DNA of 64,000 nucleotides from Nepenthes gracilis (taxonomy: Eukaryota > Streptophyta > Magnoliopsida > Caryophyllales > Nepenthaceae). The notes below the pieces were generated by a model. It made no database searches, had not been told where the DNA came from, and saw nothing but the letters and a program-made list of their open reading frames with translations. Positions within the stretch are counted from its first letter, which is position 1; every line of letters begins with the position of its first letter. Both the position numbers and the translations under genes were made by a program. The DNA lies in NCBI GenBank assembly GCA_033239525.1, contig BSYO01000024.1, positions 5,727,991-5,791,990 of the forward strand, read 5' to 3'. This document shows, in pieces, positions 11,037 through 23,250 of the stretch.

Positions 11037-12191
11037 ATCAAAATTGAGACGAATGACTACTATTTGAGATAATTTAAGACTTTTTAAATTTGGTGGAATT
11101 TAGATTTTCACAAAATGGGAAAATAATATAACTATAAGCATTTATATTTACAATGAAAATGATTCTAGTTGATTGATTTAAATATACTTTTTTAATAGCT
11201 TTTTTTTAAAAATACATAAATATCATAAGTACAGAATTTTTTTTAAAAATAATTTTTATATAAAATTTTATTAATTTATAGAAATATAGTTTATTGAGAT
11301 GATTATTTTTAAAAATTTTAATCAAATTATAATTTAGGTTACACAAATTATTTTTACCTGTGATCATTTTTAATATATGTTCATAATAATTGTATTCTTC
11401 AACTATATAAATATATATTTTTTAAAAATATCATTCTAATTTTAATCAGATATATATTAAACTCCATTATTATATCGATGATACAATAAAAAAATTATGA
11501 GAAATATAGATAAGGCGTTCGTTATTGTGGGTACCCACCGATTATAATGCGCCACTAACTCCTGTACAATAAAAATATGAGTGTGTATTTATGGGGACCA
11601 CACAATCCGATTAGCCGAAGAAAAAAACATAATTTTATTCGTTAAAATTAAAATTAGGCTGATTTAAACTAATCAATAGATTTTTTTTTTTATTCAATTT
11701 GTATGTTTTTATTTAAAATTTTATACTTCTATAAAATAATTTAAAAATAAAAAAATATTTAAAATTATAACATTTAGCTAAAAGTTTAATGTAATTACAT
11801 ATTAGATGAAAAATCTTTATATTAATAAGTTATTAATTATATAAAAATATAACATAGTAAAATAATTTTTTAAATTTAATATTTATAAATACAAAATATA
11901 TACTTACAAAAATAAATTATAATCTCGGACCGCCCATTGTCATGTCTGATTTAAAAAATTTGTCAAAACTATTTTTTCAATTGTGCTTGGTATAATTTTA
12001 ATCGAATTTATTATGCTACATGTAGGTCTGAACTTGTGGGGCCTACTAATAAATTTTGTAGGACCCATAGATGACATATATATATATATATATATATATG
12101 TACATACATATATGTATGTATGTATATTGGATTATAATTTTATGTTGTAATAATTTTTTATACAATTATACTCTATTTATAATTTTTCATC
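11037..12191. other. AT-rich intergenic spacer
   Basis: Strongly AT-rich with many short homopolymers and no supported gene. 11505-11640 is less AT-rich and could be a small unrecognised repeat. A (TA)n run lies at about 12077-12100, followed by TATG units. Confidence 0.7.
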
Positions 12192-12196
12192 AAAAT

Positions 12197-12893
12197 TGAT
12201 GGGTATAGTTACTAATAACCCATGAGGAAAGTCTGTCAAAGGACTCGATCCATAATAAAATAGAAACTTAGTCGACCTATATAATTCAAAATTGGTAGAT
12301 GATTTTATTGGTCTTATCCAAACAGTTTACTTTTTGAATGAAGATGAAACCTACTCCAATCGACTAGAACAAACAACTTCATCCTATTGTCTGGTTCAAC
12401 GGACTCGATTGCCAGTCAGGAATCGTCAATTAAATATCATCTTCTTATCCATCCGAACAATTTTTTTTGCAGTTAGTAGGAAAGATTAAATACCTCTTAT
12501 TTTTATATAAATTCCTCCTTCCCAACATGAAAGGGAGAACGCTCAACTATAAACCTATAAGGCTAGTAAAGAACAATCCTAAGACGCTTCAAGCACGTAC
12601 ACATCTCTCTTATTAAGACGCTTTCTATTAAACGTACTTAATAAAATCATTTTTACAAATATTTTTCACGTTATACCATTCTTTTCTTTCCATAAAGAAA
12701 GATTATTGATTTGAGTATCTGATGGTATACCAGGGAGTGAGTTCCCCTAATTCTTTGACAGCATATTTGTTATGTTGTACAGGATGCAGATTTAGTGTAT
12801 ACAGAGACTGGACACGTGTTAGATCAATCGGACATTGTGAAATAGTTCTTGGCTCTTTAATCCGTAAAATAATCCGAATCCGAGGATGTATCA
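12197..12893 (+). repeat. 5' LTR of element A
   Basis: It begins TGATGGGTATAG and ends GATGTATCA. It aligns along its whole length with 21828-22529. It contains a TATA-like TTTTTATATAAATTCC near 12500 and the U5 motif GATTTGAGTATCTGATGG near 12710. Confidence 0.9.
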
Positions 12894-12912
12894 TTGGCGC
12901 CGTTTGTGAAAA
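12894..12912 (+). promoter_or_regulatory. Primer-binding site of element A
   Basis: TTGGCGCCGTTTGTGAAAA lies directly after the LTR. Elements B and C and the minus-strand Tat copy have the same site with small changes. Confidence 0.8.
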
Positions 12913-12954
12913 ACGATAAAAAAGTCTGACTACCACACTCCTGTAAAGAATAAA

Positions 12955-14890
12955 ATGGTGAACACACGAGTACAAGTCAACATGCCGATCAGAGATGCCA
13001 TCTCATGTGGCAATTACCTTCCTAAGAGCAGTTGGGTGGATATCATCCCGACCCCTGTGTGCGTACACTCGTGATGAGGATGGACGACATCTTCAAGATC
13101 GCCCAAGCCATTTGCGCACGACTTGATGAGCGGTCGAAGGGGACTCCATCTTTTTACTCCCAAATAACAACATCCAAGTGAAGTAAGAGAGGAAGGAAGC
13201 ACCCACCGAGGACCATCGGTTTGAAGATCTTGGGACCCAAGTTGCCTTGAGTAACAAGGTCCCAACGCACTTAGAAGGTCGTTTGAATTATAAGACCCAA
13301 GAGGATGGCCCCGAGAGGTGAAATCCTCATTATTCCCGTGATGATAGGGAGCCTTCATACCAAGAAGGAGCCTCTCACAGTGCGCATCCTCCATAGGTTG
13401 TGAGCCTTCCAACCACTCATGCCATATAGAACCCTTTGGAATTGAGGATCTTTCTCAATGAGAAAAGGATGACAGCCCCTTCTCAAACGGATGAGAAAGT
13501 TAAAAAAATGTGGCAACATGTTTTCAGAGGGAACATCGGTGGATGAACTGTAGATTTGTAGAGATCTCCATTCACGATAGAGATTCGTACACATCTACTC
13601 TCTCATAAATTCAAGATGCCGATCTTAGATCCTTACGATGGGAGTACTGATCCGATGGACCATCTTGATAATTTCTACACTCTCCTGAGCTTTCAAGGCT
13701 TGGACAAAACTGCAATGTGTTTGTACTTTCTTTTGACTCTCAAAAGGAACGCCCGAGCTTGGGTCTATCAATTTTAACCCAACTCGATTCAAATATTAAA
13801 AGATCTGACTGACGGTGTCTTATCCCAATTCTCCTCTACTCGAAAGGGGGAGAAATAGTCATGGCACCTTACCCGTGTCAAGAAGGGGCCAAATGAAAGA
13901 TTGAAGAAATTCCTGACTCAATTCACAACTGAGACCCAAAAGATACCCAAACTCATTGTTGAGGTGAAGTTGAGTGCCTTCATATCAATCATAGAGTCTG
14001 GGAACTTCTTCAAGCATCTGACTTATAAGGACCTGCAGACTTTCTGAGAAGTCGAGGCCATTACACAAGCTTACATAGATATCGAAGATGCTAACGAGGC
14101 AAAATGGTCGGAGCGTGTGGATCATTTTCGTCAGAGGACGGTGGATAAAAAAAGAAATAATGGAGACCATGTGTAACGTCCCTGAGCACCCGCTTGTAAA
14201 TATTGTCCACTTTGCCACACAGGCGCACGGTTTTGTTCTTGGAAGACGGCCTCCACCGCCTCTAAAACGCGTCCACAAGGGAGAGGTATCCACGCCTTTA
14301 TAAGGCACGCTTCGTTCCCCTCCCAATCCGATGTGGGACATCACAGTTCACCCCCTTGGGAGTCGAGCGTTCGCGCTGGCACACCAAACCGGGCTTTGTC
14401 TCTGATACCATTTGTAACGTCCCCAGCACCCGCTTGTGAATATTGTCTGCTTTGTCACACAGGCGTATGATTTTGTTCATGGCAGACGGCCTCCGCCGCT
14501 CCCAAAATACGTCCACAAGGGAGAGGTATCCACGCCCTTATAAGACACGCTTCGTTCCCTTCTCTATCTGATGTGGGACATCACACCATGTGGGCCCCCG
14601 TGGACCAAGGAAGCAGCCGAAGACGGAGCCGATAGCATGAAGAGAGTTTAAGACCCTGGACCTAACTCATTTGAAAGACTCTTATACCAATATTTTGATG
14701 CAAATTCAAGATGAAAAAATTTTCAAATAACTGAAGGCATTGAAGAATCCGGATAAAGGGGATCAATCAAAGTATTGTCACTATTATCGATTTGGGAGTC
14801 ATAGTACTAAAAGCTATCAAGTGCTACAAAAGGAGATTGAAAACCTGATCCAAAAAGGATACCTTACCGATTTTTGTAAAGATCCAGATA
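12955..14890 (+). pseudogene. Decayed gag of element A, interrupted by a TRIM
   Basis: The frame starts ATGGTGAAC (MVNTRVQ..., like the MVNTRSRT start of element B). The core gag domain follows at 13612-14171 with KMPILDPYDGSTDPMDHLD and LKKFLTQFTTE, the pattern of the retrotransposon gag domain in Tat elements. The TRIM at 14172-14585 splits it. After it comes a damaged zinc-knuckle-like stretch, CHYYRFGSHSTKSY (about 14775-14817), where element B keeps the final Cys. Several stop codons, for example in the MDHLD-to-YQF part, prevent expression. Confidence 0.75.
14172..14585 (-). mobile_element. Complete TRIM (miniature LTR retrotransposon)
   Basis: Two similar terminal repeats (14172-14345 and 14413-14585) flank 67 bp. 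The TSD CCATG is perfect (14167-14171 and 14586-14590). On the minus strand each repeat starts TGTGATGTCCCACATC and ends GGACGTTACA. The internal piece opens with TGGTATCAGAGACAAAG, a tRNA-Met primer site, and closes with a purine tract AAGGGGGTGAAC before the next LTR. It has no coding capacity, so its movement would have needed enzymes from another element. The size class is that of TRIMs such as Katydid or Cassandra; I see no 5S rRNA-like part, so Cassandra is unlikely. Confidence 0.9.
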
Positions 14891-15149
14891 GACTTTAAGA
14901 GGAGTAGATAGGGATGAAGCCGAGTAGAGAAGAAATTGAATGGTAAACTGAAATTGTTAATATAGTTACGACGCAACCGGCGCAGAACAACACCCCGGAT
15001 CACCCAAGTATGGCCGCTGGCCACAAGAGGCCGAGAGTATGAGTTAAGGATGTTGTCATTAGTTTTAGTAATTAAGATATAACTCATGTATCCTCTCATT
15101 ATTTTGATCCCTTGATTGCATTTGTACTTGTCTCTAATAGTGATATAGA

Positions 15150-15490
15150 CTATCACTTAAAATAAATATTTGTTGATAATAAAAATTCTAGAAATTTGCT
15201 ATATCTTGATGCGTATTTTAAATTAGGTCTAAAAAAAATCAGATGAAATCTACCGAGGGATCTCTGTATGGGCTGGATAATGAGCCAATACTCCTTCAAG
15301 GGGTCGTTCAGCTTGAAGTTACACTAAAAATTTATTCAATGACTGCCTCCAACATACTTTCTTTCTTGGTAGTGGATCTCCCATTGGTTTATAACACTAT
15401 CCTCGGACGCCCCTATCTGACCGCTTTTGGGGCAGTAACCTCTATTCCATATTTAAAAATAAAGTTTTCCACTCCGTATGGCATATGAGA
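15150..15490 (+). pseudogene. Protease remnant of element A
   Basis: The downstream half is open at 15243-15488 (LSFLVVDLPLVYNTILGRPY, the usual sequence after the active site in Tat proteases). At the active-site position upstream (near 15175) the frame reads VDNKNSRNLLYL, while element B has IDNGSSSNLLYL, so the Gly-Ser-Ser is lost. A frameshift separates the halves. Confidence 0.65.
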
Positions 15491-15699
15491 ATTCCTTGGA
15501 GATCAAATAACTAGGTAGACATGTTACCTATCCCAAATTACTCAAACATCCCCGGCCAACCAATAGAGGACATTGACTTCCGTGACAAGAACACCTTGTG
15601 ACAAGCCCAATCTGAAGAATCTACAGATCAGATCCCTTTAGATCCCAATGACTCAGAGAAGTATGTTCAAATAAGAAGTTCTTTACCAGAATCCCTTTG

Positions 15700-16560
15700 A
15701 AACCCGCTTATTAGTTTCTCCGGCGGAATTCTAACATTTTTACCTGGACCCCAACTGACATATAAGGAATACCAACTTAAGTAATAGTTCAAAAGTTGGG
15801 CCTAGATCCCAATCATAAATCCCTTAGACAAAAACGAAGAAATCATTCGTTTGAGAAACTGGTTGCTATCGATGAGGAGGTAAAAAATTGCTAGATATTG
15901 GATTCATTAGGGAAGTCAAATACCCAAACTGGTTCTCTAACGTGGTTCTGGTAAAGAAAAGTAATGAAAAGTGAAGGATATGCGTTGACTTCACCGACGT
16001 CTACAAAACATATCCTAAAGATAGCTTTCCGCTATCGAAGATCAACCTACTGTAGACTCAACATTCGAAAATGAGTTGTTGAGTTACATGGATGCATATT
16101 TGGACTATAACCAGATTCGAATAAATTCAGAAGACAAGGAGTATATGCTGTTTATGATCGACCAAGGGATATATTGTTATAAAGTTATACCCTTTTGATT
16201 AAAAATGCCTATGTCACCTACCAACGGTTTGTCAACAAGATATTTAAAGCCCAGATCGGGCAAAATATAAAAGTGTATATGGATGACATGCTTGTCAAAA
16301 GTAGAGCAATCAATGAATATATTCATAATCTGGACGAGGTATTCAATATCCTCCGGACACACCAAATAAAACTCAATCCGACAAAGTGTACGTTTGGAGT
16401 GACCTCAGATAAGTTTTTGGGTTTTATTATCTCATATCGAGGAATTGAAACAAATCCTGAAAAAATCAAGGTTTTTTCATATATGAACCCATCTTAAACT
16501 ATAAAAGAAGTCCAAAAACTCCTCAGGAGGCTAGCAATGCTCTCCCATTTTTTGGTCAAG
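15700..16560 (+). pseudogene. Reverse transcriptase remnant of element A
   Basis: The open part at 16195-16497 contains VYMDDMLVKS, the catalytic YxDD box, then LNPTKCTFGV and FLGFIISYRGIE, all standard in Ty3/gypsy reverse transcriptase. The fingers part upstream (about 15820-16190) is recognisable but broken by stops and frame changes. Confidence 0.85.
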
Positions 16561-17540
16561 TCAACACAAAAGTATTTGTCTTTTTTTGAAGCCTTCAGGG
16601 GGACGAAGGCTGCCGGTTTATGGTGGATGACCGATTATAAAATTGCATTCCAAGAGTTGAAGGAGTATCTCTCTAACTTACCACTTCTTACTTCTCCTTA
16701 AGAAGGCGAGGAGCTGTATTTATACTTTACAATATCTAACACTACCTTGAGCTTGGTCTTAATTCGACAATAATCCGACGGGTAATGGCCTGCATATTAT
16801 GTCAATAAGGTCTTGACCGACCTAAAGACCTGATATTCTCATACTAAAAGGATGGCTCTAGCACTTGTATATTTTACCTGAAAACTTCATTCTTATTTTC
16901 ATGCACCAAAATTATCATTCTGACAGATCAATCGCTAAAAGAAACCTTCTAGAGGCCGGATATATCAGGACGATTGGTTAAGTGGGTCATTGAGTTGAGT
17001 AAATTCGGTCTGAAGTTCTGATCGAGGTCGACCTTAAAAGGCCAGGCCCTGGTAGACTTTATTGTTGAAACAACGATCCCAACTCTGGATACCTTTAACT
17101 TCATTGAGAGCGACGGTCAACAAAAATCTCTTGCATGGACCTTGCACGTGAATGGATCTTCAATGCAAATGGGCAGCGGTGCCAACGTGATCTTAAAACT
17201 CCTGATTGGTAAGAAATAAAGTACTTAATGACCCTCAAATATCCGACGACCAATAATGTCACAAAGTATGAGGCATTACTTGTAGGACTCAGACTTGCCG
17301 AAGAGTGCTCGACCAAGAACCTGATCATCTATGGCGACTCAAAATTGGTTGTCAACTAGGTCCGAGGAGATTTTGAAGCTACAAACTCACAACGTTTCAA
17401 GTATCTCTTCAAAGTTTGAGACTTGATTTTAGCATTTGATAGTATGGAGATGATCTACATCTCAAGGAAAGAGAAGGAAAAAGTAAACCTATTAGCAAGG
17501 GTCGCAACAACCGGGGACCCTGAGTAGTACGTACAAGAAA
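16560..17540 (+). pseudogene. RNase H remnant of element A
   Basis: Sequence around 17040-17540 follows the Tat RNase H pattern: LADFIVET-like entry, LHVNGSS, YEALLVGLRLAEE, IYGDSKLVVN and NLLARVAT. The first catalytic Asp is Asn here (LHVNGSS), whereas element B has LHVDGSS. In-frame stops occur. Confidence 0.75.
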
Positions 17541-17749
17541 TGCCCAATATGCTCGAAATTCCTAGCATAGACGACCCAGAGCTAGAGATGATGCAGATAG
17601 CCAATACGGATAGTTGGATGAATCCCTATAGAAGACACCTATCCAATGGCAAACTATTAGAGAACCCAAATATGTGAAAAAGATAGCAGATTGGTATACA
17701 GTCATAGATGAAAAGTTGTATCAATGTGGGTAGTCTGTCCCATACCTAA

Positions 17750-18820
17750 GGTGTCTCATGCCAGAAGAAATTCACTATGTGATGGGAGAGGTTCACCTCC
17801 GCTTTTGCGGATCCCAAATTAGGGGCAAGAATTTCGCTTTTAAACTCATGGCTAAGGTTACTATTGGTCCACCATAACGCATGACGTCATAAATTTTGTA
17901 CAAAAATGTAAGAATGACCAAATCTATGGAAATCTTACCCATCAGCTACAAATAGAACTCCAAGCCTTACAGTCGCCCTGACCATTGGCACAATGGGGAC
18001 TCAATATTCTTAGACTACTTTCAGTTGCATCCAGATAAAGAAAGTTCATGATTATCGAGATTGACTATTTAGCAAAGTAGGTCAAGGTCATCCCACAGGT
18101 TCGGATCACTAAGTAGAATGCAACGGAATTCGTCCGTCAGAGTATTGTGGGTAGATTTGGTGTTTAGAAGTCATAGTGACTAACAATAGGACCAAATTTA
18201 CTAACAAGCAGTTCATAAAATATTGTGCTAATTTGAGAATAAGGTTAGTTCACACCTTCATTGCTTACCCATAAACCAACGGATATGTAGAGGTTACCAA
18301 CCGTACACTATACATGGTTTACAAACGAAACTTGAAAATGTTGGGGGCTCATGGGTTGACGAGCTACCATCTGTATTATGTCCTACAGAAGATGCCCAAA
18401 AAGCCGACTTGTGAGACGCCCTTTAACCTATACTATGGGATTGAGACTGTTATTTCAATAGAGGTTGGACTACTCAGCCTCCGGATCAAATGTTTTGATT
18501 CACTTAATAATTCTCTAATACTCTAGGAAAACCTTGACTTACTTGAAGTGACTCGGGACTTGGCATGATTGTGAACAGTAGCTTATCAGCAACGGATTAC
18601 CTGATATTATTACAAGAAGGTGAATGCGCGCTAATTTGAAGTGGAGACTTAGTCCTATGAAATACTGAAGTTACTGGCAAGGATGCCGATCGAAACATGC
18701 TCTCACCAAATTGGAAAGGATTTTCCTTGTTTCAGCTATTCTCTGAAAAAGAACATACAAGTTACACACCCAGAATGGTGAACTTGTCCCTAAGATATGG
18801 AATACCTCTTACCTCAAAAA
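17750..18820 (+). pseudogene. Integrase remnant of element A
   Basis: Pieces of the zinc-binding region (VHLRFCGSQIRGKNFAFK), of the core, NGYVEVTNRTLY with its catalytic Glu (near 18285), and of the late TPFNLYYGIETVI block (about 18418) can be read in changing frames with stops. It is more decayed than the same region of element B. Confidence 0.7.
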
Positions 18821-19849
18821 ATATTATTAGTACATGTAGGTGTGGCCAGATAAAGTTAGTATACATTATCTAGAATGCTTGTAAAATGTGTTACATTATA
18901 TTAATAAAAAAATTAATTATTTATTTTTTGTTCATATGAATACTTGTTTGTCGTTTCATAAAATTGTACAATGTAGGCTACCCTTAACTTAGGTGAGGTC
19001 CATCCACTTGCTCCTCAAACTCCACTTGGTAATTAATAAAATTCGATCATATTATCGAGCAGCCCTCATGAGACCGAAGGCTAAAAACTTATGTGAAGAT
19101 CTTCAATTGAAGAAGGTAGTATTATCAATCGAGCATAGTCCAAAAATATTTGTCCAATACACTAGAACTTTGATACCCTTTGGTATGTCCGAGTGATAAA
19201 AGCCACATGTGGACGATGGTTTAAGTCATCTCAAGAGCCTGACATTTAAATCTATAATACCCGACCAACATATATATATATATATATATATATGTATAAA
19301 TAACAAAGAGAGAGAAAAAAGATAGACACAATTTTAATAATGCCATTTTATTCCATTATAAAAAATATTATAAGTACAAGATTAAAAAATATATATTTAT
19401 TTTGAAGGAAGATTGTCATGAGGCTATGAGGTCTCTATACAATACATCTGATCTGCTTCGAATACTGGTGTTCATTGGATGGAATATAGAAATGAGAATG
19501 CTTAGAGCCACCATTTTAATGATGTGTCGGCAAAGGATGATATCGTCCCAATATTTGTATTTCATCACCTGCCTAATGTCATTCGAATTGATGGAGGTCC
19601 GAAACTCACTCTATATTCTGAAATTCTTGTCACAAAAAAGAGTGTACTTCTGCTTCGTCTCGGACAACTCATATTTGAGATGGGAAACACGCTCCTCTAT
19701 GGCCATGAGCTTTTATTTCTCTATATAGCTATGAGACAGGCGGTCAATAGTGGAGATAAGAAGATGAGTCAATTCTTAAAATTGTAAGATAAGAACAAGT
19801 TAGCAACCGTAAAAACAAACAATAAAGAAACTAAGGAGAGGTTTGGCCA

Positions 19850-21443
19850 ATACCTCAGAGAAGGATGTGCTCCCTTTGGGAGCATCATTAGTATGAACTT
19901 CTAAAACTTCTTAAACTTCTGACTTTGAGGATTTGCAGTGGCCACCTTAACTACCTCATTAACTCCTTTAGCAAAAACATCCCCCTGGGCTTTGAGCGCT
20001 AGGGGCTCAGAACATGACATTCCGACTGTTGCCTTGGATGCTGCTTCCCCCTCGACCTCGACCGCGGAGGTATCCAAGTAGGGTACGTCTGCCACCTCAA
20101 CTCGTCCTTTGGCCTCATTTTCATATCTGGCTTTGGGCCTTGGGCGCTCAGAAGAAGGTGCCTCGGTAATCTAAATAGAAAATTCTGGGACGACCACCTA
20201 TGGAATGCTGGCCTCTAGAACCTCGACTTGAGGCACCTCTTCAACCTCCCTAGACTAAGACTCACTGATTTGGGAAATTCTCTTGGTAAAACTGGCAAGA
20301 AGATCAGACAGGGGCTTCTCAGAGAGAATGGCAGAACGGTCAACATCCCATATGAAGCAAGGGTCGGAGTTGGGATAGGAATGTCTCCGATTCTAGTCTT
20401 AGTATCACCCATTGTAGTAGACTCCGAAGGCTCATAGCGTTCATTTGGTCCATGGCCTTAGTTGTTTAGATCAAGGAAGAAGTAGGATTTGGGCCCATTT
20501 TTACTGACAACCTCTTTCTCCTAACAAGTTGGTTGATGGTGGCTTCGTCGGAGGAGGAGGACCCGGTCGAGGCCTCCTTACGCTCAGGCGCCTAGGCAGA
20601 AGGCTTATTTATTTGTAGAGACCTCTGTTTTCTCTTCAACTTTTTCTTAGGAACCAACAATGCTGGAGGCATGTCTAACCCCTCCAAAAGAGCCTTCCAT
20701 TTGGCATGAGGCAGAGATTCAGCCAGCGGCCATTGATTTTTCTTACTCTCATTGAAGGAGCTGACTTTTTTTTTTATAAGATTTGTCAACGCCTTAATCG
20801 ACTCATTGTGCTTGAGTACTTCAGTATTGAATGACGCTTAAACTTAACCTCATTCATTGGAGAGCTCCCATCTAAAGGGAGTCACCAAGAAGAAGAATCG
20901 GTCTTTCCATCTGTTGATTGAGTCAGGGTTTTTTTCACTCAATACAAACTCAGGGTAAGGAGAGATTGAGATCCAATCTGCTCCATAATGAAATCTAAAA
21001 ATTATTTTCATGGCCTTGTTGTCCAGCACCAGGCCATGAATGTGTGAATAAATATATATAAAAACTAAATGCCTAATGACGTTGGGTTCCTGCTTTGAAA
21101 TCGGGATATAGAGAGTCATCCTAATTCTATATAGCTTTGACGCCATTAGAAAATAGAGCCCTCCTTTTAGATCAATCTCGTACACAATAAGATATCCCTT
21201 TGATTTAGAACAAGTTCTGCCACCCACTCCAAGCAAGAAATATACAAATGAGTTCAGAATCTTATACCGAACACGTAGATAGTCAACACTGGCCAATGTG
21301 AGAACCGAATGGATATCGTTAATTTCAGGAGCCATTGGGGAAGATTGAGAAAATTTGAAAGGAGGAAGAAGATGAAAGGAGTTCAAAGTGAACAAAGAAC
21401 GGAAGGCTTTCAGACTAGTGTGGGCATGAAAGATTTCAAACAA
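19850..21443 (-). pseudogene. Antisense gene of element A
   Basis: The longest open part is 20850-21443 on the minus strand. It begins near MAPEINDIHS and contains GYLIVYEIDLKGGLYF, the GY-x-YE-xx-L-xx-GLR pattern of the plant proteins called putative gypsy-type transposon (Transposase_28-like). Further fragments in the same direction lie at 20592-20789, 20215-20412 and 19901-20095. It sits between integrase and the 3' LTR, as in element B. Its function is not known to me. Confidence 0.55.
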
Positions 21444-21654
21444 TTTAAAGTGAAACTCTTTGAGTCAAAACGACACCGTAAGAGAAAAATTCAAAAAGAC
21501 ACGCCTCATAATGACAGCGATACGTGTTAGCACCCTGTAGGCTATGCAGCGTGTCAATCGTTTGGAATTAATAATGATGACTGGTACAATTTCAAGAATG
21601 TTACGAGATTTAAAGAAACTCGCATTTAATATTATTGTTGACGGCACAAATAAA

Positions 21655-21775
21655 ATTCGTTGGACAAATAGCCCTCATCTGGACATTTAATGAAGCTCAT
21701 CGGACCAAGAGTCCTCATTCAGACAGTCAATGAAGTTCTTCGGACTAAGAATATGAGTTCGGATAACTGACTATC
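21655..21775. repeat. Short tandem repeat upstream of the 3' LTR of element A
   Basis: About 2.5 copies of a unit of roughly 41-55 bp with GGACNAANAGNCCTCATTCRGAC and TCAATGAAG. It holds the same position as the larger array in element B. Confidence 0.55.
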
Positions 21776-21827
21776 CTCGGATATCATAGCAAAATGTTAA
21801 ACTTCAAGCCTCTCGCCATGGGGCTAG

Positions 21828-22529
21828 TGACGTGTATAGTTGCTAACGGCCTAATAAGAAAGTATGTAAAAAGATTTGGCCCATAATAAAATAGAAACCC
21901 AATAGGCTTATATAACCCAAAAATGGTAGATAAGCCTATTGGTTTTTTTTGAACAGTTTATTTCCTAAATAAAGACGAAATCAATTTCAATCGATCAGAA
22001 CAGATAGTTTTCTTCACTTATCTGGTTTCACAGACTCGATTATCGGTCAGGAACTGCCGGCAGAATAGTATTTTCTTATCCATCCGGATGGTTCTTTAAG
22101 CGATTGGTAGGAAAGATTATTTACTCCTTATTTCTATATAAATCTCTTCTTCTCAACATGAAAGGGAGGGAGGACGCTCAATTAAAAGCCTAAAAAGTTA
22201 GCAAAGGACAATCCTAAGAAGTTTTAAGCACACACACGATCTCTCTTATTAAGACGTTTTTTATTAAGCGTACTTAACAACACTAATTTTATAAATATTT
22301 TTTACCTTATATCATCTCTTTTTTTATACAAAAAAATATTATTGATTTGAGTGTCAAAAGATATACTGGAGAGTGAGTCCCGCTAATCTTTTGACTGTAT
22401 ATTTGTTGTATTACACAGGATCCAGATTTGAAATATACGATGATCGGACCTGTGTTAGACCAATCGAACATTGTGAAATAGTTTTGAATTTCCTAATTTG
22501 TATAATAATTTGGATTTGAGGATGCATCA
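21828..22529 (+). repeat. 3' LTR of element A
   Basis: It begins TGACGTGTATAG right after the purine tract CATGGGGCTAG and ends GATGCATCA. The TSD AAAAT follows. Confidence 0.9.
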
Positions 22530-22534
22530 AAAAT

Positions 22535-22763
22535 TAAAACAAAACATATCAAATAAAGCCTACCAAAAATTTCATGGGATTTATATTTATTTTTATTTGT
22601 TAAAAATAACAGAAATAATTTTCACCCTTTTTCCATGTCTCACTGCTTTCCTTATATTTTTTATCGAAAAAATTCAGACGGGAAGCTTACCTTATTTTTT
22701 AATTTATATAAAAAAACTAATATCTAATTAAAAAATTAATGGACTCAAATTTATATTAAATAT
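22535..22763. other. AT-rich host DNA between elements A and B
   Basis: Only 239 bp separate the two Tat elements, counting both target duplications. No gene is seen. Confidence 0.8.
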
Positions 22764-22768
22764 AAATT

Positions 22769-23190
22769 TGATGGGTACAACTGTATATGATCTACTTTTA
22801 TGGCCCATTAAAGGAAGCCCGTTGAAGAAAGCCCATTGGTTTTGGAGTTATTGCAATTAACACGTGAAGATGACAGTTATGAGATATGGTTGTACAACCG
22901 ACCGAACCGACAGTAACGGATGAAACTGATGAAGATAATTATAAGGGAGAAGAACGGGCATTACCGGAATGATCAAATCAGGAAGAGAGGAGAAAAGGCC
23001 TATAAAAGGAAATGATTTTCATAAAGAAAAGGGAGAGCTTTTTTCTTTCCAAAAAGAGAAAGGACAAGCGAATAAAAGAAAAACGTTGTGATGCCTAAAT
23101 TCAAGACTTCAATAATTCACTGCTTGATTTATTCTTTCATGATCTCAGCAATGAATTTTTTCTTTAGATCTTGAATCCAGAGTCGTATCA
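22769..23190 (+). repeat. 5' LTR of element B
   Basis: It begins TGATGGGTACAACTG and ends AGTCGTATCA. A TATA-like GGCCTATAAAAGG lies at about 22998. It pairs with 32002-32429. Confidence 0.92.
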
Positions 23191-23209
23191 TTGGCGCCGT
23201 CTGTGGGAA
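23191..23209 (+). promoter_or_regulatory. Primer-binding site of element B
   Basis: TTGGCGCCGTCTGTGGGAA directly follows the LTR. It is the clearest copy of this site in the window. Confidence 0.88.
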
Positions 23210-23250
23210 ACCGAATAAAAAGCCATTTCTCCCATTCCATTTTCTAAAAA

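Larger units (their letters stand above)
12197..22529 (+). mobile_element. Element A: Tat-lineage Ty3/gypsy retrotransposon, broken
   Basis: A 10.3-kb element has 697- and 702-bp LTRs and a perfect AAAAT TSD (12192-12196 and 22530-22534). Its order is primer-binding site, gag, protease, reverse transcriptase, RNase H, integrase, then about 3 kb with an antisense gene before the 3' LTR. The order of pol domains defines Ty3/gypsy; the primer site and antisense gene point to Tat. All frames carry many stops and shifts, and the LTRs differ clearly, so the copy is old and inactive. A TRIM is inserted in gag. Confidence 0.9.

Noticed and set aside
14172..14585. Cassandra-type TRIM
   Set aside because: No 5S rRNA-like promoter boxes are visible in the LTRs, so only the TRIM class is called.
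19402..19787. Two overlapping plus-strand frames in the tail of element A
   Set aside because: They have no domain, lie in the post-integrase spacer, and are typical of chance open frames.
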